From: Prolixibacteraceae bacterium
GTDB lineage: Bacteria > Bacteroidota > Bacteroidia > Bacteroidales > Prolixibacteraceae
Reading direction: 5' to 3'
DNA length: 64,000 bases
Assembly (NCBI GenBank): GCA_025210775.1
Contig: JAOARB010000013.1
Span: 62,001 to 126,000, forward strand
The position numbers were made by a program, and so were the translations under genes. This document shows, piece after piece, positions 57,670 through 64,000 of this stretch; position 1 is the stretch's first letter; each line of letters opens with the position of its first letter. The notes under the pieces were generated by a model. The model saw nothing but the letters and a program-made list of their open reading frames with translations, did not search any database and was not told the DNA's origin.

Positions 57670-58707
57670 ATGATTCTAACAATTCCAGAAGGATACCAAT
57701 CCTCATTAACATTAAAAGAGACAGAAAAAGCAATCAAATTTGTAAAAGATTTCTTTCAACAAAATTTATCATCTGAATTACGACTTAGAAGAGTTACTGC
57801 TCCCCTATTTGTAATGCAAGGAACAGGTATTAATGATGATTTAAATGGAACAGAAAGAGCAGTATCATTTCCAGTGAAAGAGCTTGGAGATGCCAAGGCT
57901 GAAGTTGTCCATTCTCTTGCAAAATGGAAACGCATGATGCTTGGTAAATATGATATCCCAGCAGGCTATGGTCTCTATACTGATATGAATGCAATACGTG
58001 CAGACGAAGAACTTACAAACCTTCACTCAATGTATGTTGATCAATGGGATTGGGAAGCATCAATTACAAAAGAACAACGTTCATTAGAATTCTTGAAAAA
58101 GATGGTTCGTAAAATTTATAGTGTTCTTTTAAGAACAGAATTTATGGTTTACGAATATTATCCTTCAATCAAACCTATTCTTCCTGAAGAAATTACTTTC
58201 ATTCATACAGAAGAGCTAGAAGCGCTTTATCCAAACTTGACTCCATTTGAAAGAGAAAGTGAAGTTGCTAAGAAATATGGAGCCGTATTCATCATTGGAA
58301 TTGGAGGAAAACTACCTCTATCTGGGGAACGTCACGATGGAAGAGCACCAGACTATGATGATTGGACCTCAGAAACAGTAGATGGAAAAAAAGGGTTAAA
58401 TGGTGATATTATTCTTTGGAACCCTATTCTTGAAAGAGCTTTTGAGGTTTCATCAATGGGAGTCCGTGTCGATAAAGAGGCACTAAAAAGACAGCTTAAA
58501 GAAGCTGGACAAGAAGATCGTGAAAAATTAATGTGGCACCAGATGCTTCTACAAGACAAGATGCCTCTTTCTATTGGTGGAGGTATTGGACAATCTAGAA
58601 TATGTATGTTTTTACTTCAAAAAGCTCATATCGGTGAAGTTCAAGCGTCTATTTGGCCTCAAGAAATGATTGATCAATGTGATAAAAATGGAATTACATT
58701 AATATAA
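57670..58707 (+). CDS. asnA: Aspartate--ammonia ligase
   Basis: The 345-residue enzyme makes asparagine from aspartate, ammonia and ATP. It is a class II tRNA-synthetase-like fold with the AsnA motifs: LRRVTAPLFV, DLNGTERAVSFP, VHSLAKWKR, DMNAIRADEE, GERHDGRAPDYDDW and SIGGGIGQSRICM. The length is typical. It is a single-gene unit with its own terminator. Confidence 0.95.
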   Translation: MILTIPEGYQSSLTLKETEKAIKFVKDFFQQNLSSELRLRRVTAPLFVMQGTGINDDLNGTERAVSFPVKELGDAKAEVVHSLAKWKRMMLGKYDIPAGYGLYTDMNAIRADEELTNLHSMYVDQWDWEASITKEQRSLEFLKKMVRKIYSVLLRTEFMVYEYYPSIKPILPEEITFIHTEELEALYPNLTPFERESEVAKKYGAVFIIGIGGKLPLSGERHDGRAPDYDDWTSETVDGKKGLNGDIILWNPILERAFEVSSMGVRVDKEALKRQLKEAGQEDREKLMWHQMLLQDKMPLSIGGGIGQSRICMFLLQKAHIGEVQASIWPQEMIDQCDKNGITLI

Positions 58708-58713
58708 TCATCC

Positions 58714-58750
58714 AACCTCCTGAATATTAAACATTCAGGAGGTTTTTTAT
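58714..58750 (+). terminator. Terminator after asnA
   Basis: A 12-bp stem (58714-58725 with 58733-58744) is followed by six Ts. Confidence 0.82.
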
Positions 58751-59848
58751 CTATATTACTTTTTTGTAATTATATATAGCTGTGACAAACATACTAATCC
58801 CGTAAATAAAAAGAATGATCAAATTGTTATAGATATCAGCAATAGAAGCTCCTTTGATTAAAATCCCTCGTATTATTCTAATATAAAAAAACATAGGGTT
58901 TAAATAGTTTAGCATTTGAGCCCATCTCGGCATACTTTCTACAGGAGTAAATAATCCACTCGTCAGAATAAATATCAGAAGGAAGAAAAAACCAACAAAC
59001 ATCACCTGCTGTTGTTTATCACTAAATACTGAAATCAATAAACTGATTCCCAATAATGGTAATAGATAAATGGCTGTAGCCAATACTAGAGTAAATATAT
59101 TTCCTCTTATTGGTTGGGAGAAACTCATTTTTGCAATTAATATACCTAATAATAGATCTACAATACCAATAATTAAAAAAGGAACAAATTTACCTATTAC
59201 CAATTGGTACTTTCTTATGGGAGTTACATTTATTTGTTCTATCGTACCAAGTTCTTTTTCTCGAACAAAATTCATTCCAGAAAGCATCATTCCCACTAAA
59301 GAAACAAGAATAGCTAAAATACCTGGTGCCATATAGTGTTTAAAATCCATTTGGCTATTGTACCAATAACGAAAGGTAAGATGATTACCCGAGTACTTCT
59401 TTACATTACCTCCATAACTATTTACAAACACCTGCCATTCGTTATCTAAATAAGTCCTTATCATCTCTGCATTATTACTATTAACCGCATTAATGGATAT
59501 TTGTGGGATTGATTTTTCTCCTCGAAGAAAGTGTTTCTCAAGATCCATTGGCATCTCAATGACAACATCTAACTTATTGTTATGTAGACACTCAATAGAA
59601 GATTCTCTACTATTAAAATATTTGCAAATGAAACAATCTAATTGATTTATTTGCGAATAATAACGTCGTGACATCACACTATTATCCTTATCGATGAATC
59701 CTACATGAACTTCCTTTAATTCCATTGTTGTTGCCCAAACAAGCACAAACATCTGTAGTATGGGCATCAAAAAGATTACCGGTAATATTGCTTTGTTTCG
59801 TTTTATTTGGAGAAACTCTTTTTGAATGATATAATATATTTCTTTCAT
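58751..59848 (-). CDS. ABC-2 type transporter permease
   Basis: The 365-residue protein has one N-terminal membrane segment, a large outside loop and about five C-terminal segments, as in the YbhR/YhhJ family of ABC-2 permeases. The stretch FVREKELGTIEQINVTPIRK is the typical coupling segment. It is the last gene of the six-gene export operon, 11 bases after its partner permease, with which it should form a heterodimer. Confidence 0.88.
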   Translation of the reverse strand: MKEIYYIIQKEFLQIKRNKAILPVIFLMPILQMFVLVWATTMELKEVHVGFIDKDNSVMSRRYYSQINQLDCFICKYFNSRESSIECLHNNKLDVVIEMPMDLEKHFLRGEKSIPQISINAVNSNNAEMIRTYLDNEWQVFVNSYGGNVKKYSGNHLTFRYWYNSQMDFKHYMAPGILAILVSLVGMMLSGMNFVREKELGTIEQINVTPIRKYQLVIGKFVPFLIIGIVDLLLGILIAKMSFSQPIRGNIFTLVLATAIYLLPLLGISLLISVFSDKQQQVMFVGFFFLLIFILTSGLFTPVESMPRWAQMLNYLNPMFFYIRIIRGILIKGASIADIYNNLIILFIYGISMFVTAIYNYKKVI

Positions 59849-59859
59849 ATTAATGGAAA

Positions 59860-60936
59860 TTAATCATCTAGATACGTACTATACTTATTGACACTAATTA
59901 GAATAAGAGCAACTGTCATAACTACTAATATCAAAAAAGGATAAAATAAATCATGTAAACCTAACCCTTGTACTACTATACCCTTAAAGCATATAATAAA
60001 CCATTTAGCTGGCATAATATTGCTTAACCACTGTAATGGCAAAGGCATGTTAGCAATCGAGAAGATAAATCCCGACAGTAACATTGTTGGCATTAATAAC
60101 ACAACTAACGAAAATAGCATCGCGACAATTTGAGTCTTTGAAATTATCGATATCAACAGTCCTAATCCCAAAGAAAGAAGTATATATATAAGAATTAAGA
60201 GGAATAACGAGGCATTATTTCCTAAAAATGGAAGATGAAAAAGATATTTACTTAACAGTAGGATTAAAAGACTATTAACAAAAGACAGAATCAAATATGG
60301 GGTTAACTTCCCAATAATTACCTCAATTGGTTTTATCGGTGAAATTAAAAGCATTTCAAAGGAGTGATTCTCTTTTTCTTTTGTCAATGTTATCGCTGTC
60401 ATCATAGCAGAAATCAATAACAATACTAATGCCATTACTCCTGGAACAAACATATAAGTACTTTTTAATGATTCATTGTATATCATCCGATATTCTGGAA
60501 AAACCAGATCATCACCTTCTCGCATCACATTGATAGTATAACTAAGTATTAATTGTGAAACCATTGGATTAGATCCATCTAACAATATTTGAATTGATGT
60601 ATCAGGAGAATCACTGTCCTCAATCATTTTATCAAATATAATAACCTCTTGAAGTTTATCCTTTTTAAACAACAAATCTGCCTCTTGGTAATTATTAAGA
60701 TATTGAACATTTGAAAAATATCTGTTACCTTTTAATTTATTTACAATAAGCTGACTCATACTCCCATTGGAATAGTCAACAATACCGATATTTATATTAG
60801 ATATATCTGTTCTTATCACATATCCAAAAAGCAATATCTCTATAATTGGAATACCAAATATCATAATCAAGGTACGCCTATCTCTTAAAATATGAATAAA
60901 TTCTTTTTTAATAAATCCGATGACTCTTCTATTCAT
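59860..60936 (-). CDS. ABC-2 type transporter permease
   Basis: The 358-residue protein has the same layout as its neighbour, with LTKEKENHSFEMLLISPIKPIEVIIGK as the coupling region and about six membrane segments. It matches the YbhS type. I chose ATG 60936; a GTG two codons upstream is also possible. It follows the second ATPase gene by 8 bases. Confidence 0.88.
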   Translation of the reverse strand: MNRRVIGFIKKEFIHILRDRRTLIMIFGIPIIEILLFGYVIRTDISNINIGIVDYSNGSMSQLIVNKLKGNRYFSNVQYLNNYQEADLLFKKDKLQEVIIFDKMIEDSDSPDTSIQILLDGSNPMVSQLILSYTINVMREGDDLVFPEYRMIYNESLKSTYMFVPGVMALVLLLISAMMTAITLTKEKENHSFEMLLISPIKPIEVIIGKLTPYLILSFVNSLLILLLSKYLFHLPFLGNNASLFLLILIYILLSLGLGLLISIISKTQIVAMLFSLVVLLMPTMLLSGFIFSIANMPLPLQWLSNIMPAKWFIICFKGIVVQGLGLHDLFYPFLILVVMTVALILISVNKYSTYLDD

Positions 60937-60944
60937 AATCACTA

Positions 60945-61682
60945 TTATTCAATATTTTTTGCCACTAGAATAAACAAATCCTCAATACTACTTAATTTAA
61001 ATTCTTTAATTAGTTTCCGAGGAGCTCCATTAGCAACCACCTCTCCTTCACTTAGAATACATATGCGATCGCAATATTCTGCCTCATCCATATAATGCGT
61101 CGTAACAAAAATTGTAGTACCCTTAGCTTGTGCTTCATAAATCTGATCCCAAAAAAGACGACGGACATATGGATCAACACCACCTGTAGGCTCATCAAGA
61201 AAAACTATTTGAGGATCATGTATTGTTGCTAATGAGAAAGCCAATTTTTGCTTCCAACCCAAAGGAATTGAACTAACTAATGAATTCCGTTGATCCCATA
61301 AATCAAGATCGTTTAAAATCTGTTCACTCTTAGTTTTTAAACTTTTACGAGACAGTCCATAAATTCCACTAAAAAATCTAATATTCTCCCATATTGTTAA
61401 GTCTTCATAAAGAGAAAATCGTTGTGACATATAACCAATTTCCTTTTTTATTAGTTCGGACTGACTATATACATCATACCCCAGTACTTCTACCCTTCCT
61501 GCTGTAGGGACTTCAAGACCTGTAATAATTTTCATTGCAGTAGATTTCCCAGCACCATTTGCTCCGAGAAAACCAAAAATTTCTCCCCTTCTAACATTAA
61601 AACTTAATTTCTTATTTGCATAAAAAGCGCCATATTTTTTGTCCAAATTCTCAACGTTTATAACAAACTCTGATTCAATCAT
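60945..61682 (-). CDS. ABC transporter ATP-binding protein (YbhF C-half-like)
   Basis: The 245-residue ATPase has Walker A GANGAGKST and Walker B VFLDEPTGGVDP. The signature region reads IPLGWKQKLAF instead of LSGGxxQ, the form seen in the second ATPase domain of YbhF/RbbA-type exporters. It overlaps the first ATPase gene by 8 bases. The two proteins probably act as the two halves that are fused in E. coli YbhF. Confidence 0.9.
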   Translation of the reverse strand: MIESEFVINVENLDKKYGAFYANKKLSFNVRRGEIFGFLGANGAGKSTAMKIITGLEVPTAGRVEVLGYDVYSQSELIKKEIGYMSQRFSLYEDLTIWENIRFFSGIYGLSRKSLKTKSEQILNDLDLWDQRNSLVSSIPLGWKQKLAFSLATIHDPQIVFLDEPTGGVDPYVRRLFWDQIYEAQAKGTTIFVTTHYMDEAEYCDRICILSEGEVVANGAPRKLIKEFKLSSIEDLFILVAKNIE

Positions 61683-62595
61683 CTTTAAATGCGATTAAAT
61701 GATACATAAAAATATCTTCTATTTCAGGAATAACAGACATGATTTCAAATTGATAATTCAATAATGATCTAAGAAAATAATACAACTTATCTTGAAGATT
61801 TAGTGGTATAATTATTCGAATGCTCTTTCCTGCTAAATATGCATACCATAATTCCTTTTTATTATTAATGAGCTTCTTGATACGGTAAATATCATTTACA
61901 GCAATACCATTTATTACAAGAAAATGATATTTATATTGCATTGTAACAAGCTGATCAGGAGAACCAATATCTAGGGTTTTTCCGTTATTTAAAAGAGCAA
62001 TGATGTCACATCTACTTGCCTCATCCATATAAGGAGTAGAGACAAATATCGTTGTACCTTGTTGTTTGTAAGTCTCTAATATATTCCAAAATTCATTACG
62101 AGAAACAGGATCTACACCCGTAGTTGGTTCATCTAACAATAACAATGACGGGTTGTCCACTAAGGCACAACATAAAGCCAATTTTTGCTTCATTCCTCCA
62201 GATAGTTTCCCTGCCTTACGATTCTTAAATGGCTCTAAATACTTATATATTGGAGCGATAGCCATTTTACAATCATCAAAAGAAGTTCCATGCAAATCCA
62301 TAAAGAATTGAAGGTTTTCATAAATTGTCATATCCTTATATAACGAGAATTGACCAGGCATATATCCTAATCGTTTACGAATATCTAAAAAATCACATTT
62401 AACATCCATACCATCAATCTCTATTACCCCATTTTCGAGTTTCTGAAGAGTTGCAATTGTTCTTAAAATAGTTGTTTTCCCAGCACCATCGGGACCAATC
62501 AATCCAACGATTTCGCCCTTATTGCACTCAATTGAAAAATTATCAACTACTAACTTATCTCCATAAGTTTTTGAGAAATTCTTAATACGTAACAT
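61675..62595 (-). CDS. ABC transporter ATP-binding protein (YbhF N-half-like)
   Basis: The 306-residue ATPase has Walker A GPDGAGKTT, a normal signature LSGGMKQKLAL and Walker B LLLLDEPTTGVDP. GPDGAGKT with Asp is typical of the first domain of YbhF/RbbA. A ~90-residue extension follows the ATPase domain. The ATG overlaps the stop of the HlyD gene (TAATG), indicating coupling. Confidence 0.9.
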   Translation of the reverse strand: MLRIKNFSKTYGDKLVVDNFSIECNKGEIVGLIGPDGAGKTTILRTIATLQKLENGVIEIDGMDVKCDFLDIRKRLGYMPGQFSLYKDMTIYENLQFFMDLHGTSFDDCKMAIAPIYKYLEPFKNRKAGKLSGGMKQKLALCCALVDNPSLLLLDEPTTGVDPVSRNEFWNILETYKQQGTTIFVSTPYMDEASRCDIIALLNNGKTLDIGSPDQLVTMQYKYHFLVINGIAVNDIYRIKKLINNKKELWYAYLAGKSIRIIIPLNLQDKLYYFLRSLLNYQFEIMSVIPEIEDIFMYHLIAFKDD

Positions 62596-63482
62596 TATAA
62601 TGATTTATTAAAGCTACATTCTCCAGGCATTCCAATCTTAATTTCTTTATCCTTATTTTCAACACGTATTTTAACGGCATACACTTGCGCAATCCTCTCT
62701 TCCTTAGTTTGAATTGTTTTCGGGGTAAATTCTGCCTTTGAAGAAATCCATTCAACAACTCCAGAGACATGTTTAATTTTATTATCACAGTCATAACCAA
62801 TTGAAACACGATCTCCTAGTTTAACTTTTGCCAATTGGCCTCCACTTATATAAACACGTAAAACCAAATACTCCAAATTTGCAATTTTATCTATAGGGTT
62901 CCCAAGTCGTACATATTCAGATATTTCACGGTATCTATTCAAAAGTGTAGCATTCTCTGGAGAAACAATAAAACAACGATCTCTTTTATTCTTTAATAAA
63001 GAATATTCATTCAATAAATTAATTTTCTCTTTTTCAAGCTCTTTTAGTTTAAGCTTTTGCTGTAATATGTTATTATTTAGTAATACAACTTTTAGATCCG
63101 ACTTCTCCTTCTGCTCCTCAGTTGCAACATTATTATCAAATAATTTATGAATTCGTATCTTCTCATTATTGGCAACCATTAGCTCATGTATGAGGTTAGA
63201 TAGAAATAACTTTATACCTTTTTCTTTTAATTGAATCGTTTCCTGCTGATTAATTAATTGTTTTATTTTAATACATATATCGGTAGTATCAACAATTGCA
63301 AGAGTATCTCCTTTGGATATCTTTTGACCTTCTCTTTTTAATAGCGAAACAATAGTACCACTAGTTTGACTTGACAATATAATTTCTGTTGCTTCAAAAT
63401 TACCATAAGCATCCACCTCTTTTCGTTCACGAGTACATGAAAAAAGAGACAACATTAAGCATATTAGAACGTACTTTTTCAT
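62595..63482 (-). CDS. HlyD family membrane-fusion lipoprotein
   Basis: The 295-residue protein has a lipobox ending at Cys16 (LFSC). It follows the membrane-fusion layout: a split lipoyl domain (GTIVSLLKREGQKISKGDTLAIVD; ENATLLNRYREISEYVRLGNP), a helical hairpin (about 75-165) and a beta-barrel (GGQLAKVKLGDRVSIGYD). It should connect the ABC permeases to the TolC-type channel. It resembles YbhG/YhiI. Confidence 0.88.
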   Translation of the reverse strand: MKKYVLICLMLSLFSCTRERKEVDAYGNFEATEIILSSQTSGTIVSLLKREGQKISKGDTLAIVDTTDICIKIKQLINQQETIQLKEKGIKLFLSNLIHELMVANNEKIRIHKLFDNNVATEEQKEKSDLKVVLLNNNILQQKLKLKELEKEKINLLNEYSLLKNKRDRCFIVSPENATLLNRYREISEYVRLGNPIDKIANLEYLVLRVYISGGQLAKVKLGDRVSIGYDCDNKIKHVSGVVEWISSKAEFTPKTIQTKEERIAQVYAVKIRVENKDKEIKIGMPGECSFNKSL

Positions 63483-63485
63483 TTG

Positions 63486-64000
63486 TTATGATTGTTTTAA
63501 AAATCGATTATACTTTAGAGTTGCCTCTATTTTTTGTATTAGATGCAGTTCTTTATGAATCTTTGCATCAGTTACATTATTCATTCCATCAATATAAATA
63601 GAGAAGGGTATGGTTCGTAACAACCATTGCTTCTTAAGATCTACTGCAATCTTTTCACGTAAAGAAATAATCTTATTATCTTTGATTATCTGCTTCTTAA
63701 TACTATTAATATTTCCTAATAATTCGACTTCATGAGCTTCTCTTATTTGCTTTTTCTGATCTATTCTAGCTTCATATAATGATACATTTAAACGATTAAT
63801 CATTCTTTTCCTTTCATTATTATTCCAATCAAAAGGCTTCCATACTAAAGCAAGCCCCACTGCATAATAAGGTGTAGCTGAATTATCCATAAAATTTAAT
63901 CCAGGCTTTCCATATCCTGCTTTTCCCCAAATATTGATTTTAGGAACCAATTGTCTACGAACAAGTTTATTCTGAAAATTATACTGATCTTGCTGTAGTC
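63486..64000 (-). CDS. TolC family outer-membrane efflux protein, 3' part
   Basis: The frame stays open to the window edge, so this is the C-terminal ~171 residues of the first gene of the export operon. It has VPKINIWGKAGYGKPGLNF and GLALVWKPFDWNNNERK, as in TolC proteins paired with YbhG-like adaptors, followed by long helical stretches. The gene ends 3 bases before the HlyD start. It should be the outer-membrane exit channel. Confidence 0.85.
   Translation of the reverse strand, partial: LQQDQYNFQNKLVRRQLVPKINIWGKAGYGKPGLNFMDNSATPYYAVGLALVWKPFDWNNNERKRMINRLNVSLYEARIDQKKQIREAHEVELLGNINSIKKQIIKDNKIISLREKIAVDLKKQWLLRTIPFSIYIDGMNNVTDAKIHKELHLIQKIEATLKYNRFLKQS

Overview
The window is an AT-rich stretch of a Bacteroidota chromosome, most likely a fermentative anaerobe of the order Bacteroidales or Marinilabiliales. 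This is inferred from family content: a GLPGLI protein, a carboxypeptidase-regulatory/TonB receptor, an S9 peptidase, a DUF4914 protein, a DUF6266-like protein, an AsmA-like protein and a LytTR/LytS pair. Promoter-like sequences of the Bacteroidota type (TAnnTTTG) and the near absence of clear Shine-Dalgarno sequences agree with it. Acetate kinase, butyrate kinase, methylglyoxal synthase and the oxygen-sensitive ThiH fit a fermentative anaerobic life. I see no rRNA, tRNA, transposase, integrase, phage gene or CRISPR array.

Layout. 1-8.2 kb: the 3' end of nfo, a papain-like lipoprotein, a secreted S9 peptidase, a DUF4914 P-loop protein, an Xaa-Pro aminopeptidase and two tandem paralogous ECF sigma factors. 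8.7-13.6 kb: SDR, hotdog thioesterase, LysE-type exporter and a large FAD/Fe-S oxidoreductase. 13.9-19.5 kb: a fermentation block of pta, an atypical 3-hydroxyacyl-CoA dehydrogenase, ackA, then ptb-buk, which would make ATP from acetyl-CoA and butyryl-CoA (or branched acyl-CoA). 19.5-25.9 kb: an accessory region with much non-coding DNA, an 11-bp phased repeat array, two nearly identical ~177-bp direct repeats that bracket a GLPGLI/TonB-receptor pair, a frameshift in the receptor, and a second family of ~150-bp repeats. 25.9-29.0 kb: a LytTR response regulator and a LytS-type kinase with a formylglycine-generating-enzyme-like lipoprotein between them.

29.1-30.7 kb: an ABC-F ATPase. 30.8-37.7 kb: a complete thiamine operon on the minus strand (thiS, thiC, a TenI/ThiE-like gene, thiE, thiG, thiH, thiF-like, thiD) headed by a clear TPP riboswitch. 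37.8-48.1 kb: housekeeping genes purC, phoH, mazG, clpC, gyrA, a TPR protein and mgsA. 48.3-58.7 kb: a cation/proton antiporter, a FabH-like ketoacyl synthase, cinA-asmA, a DJ-1/PfpI protein, a coiled-coil protein, an ATP-grasp protein of unknown role and asnA. 58.7-64 kb: a six-gene minus-strand drug or toxin exporter (TolC, HlyD, two ABC ATPases, two ABC-2 permeases) whose first gene runs off the window.

The most unusual things are the repeat-bracketed GLPGLI/receptor cassette with its phased repeats, the dehydrogenase between pta and ackA that lacks conserved active-site residues, a ThiF-like protein without the usual cysteines, and the kinase/regulator pair split by an FGE-like lipoprotein. 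No single locus is clearly a new defence or mobile system. Several start codons given here are downstream ATGs chosen over longer reading frames that would need a TTG or GTG start.
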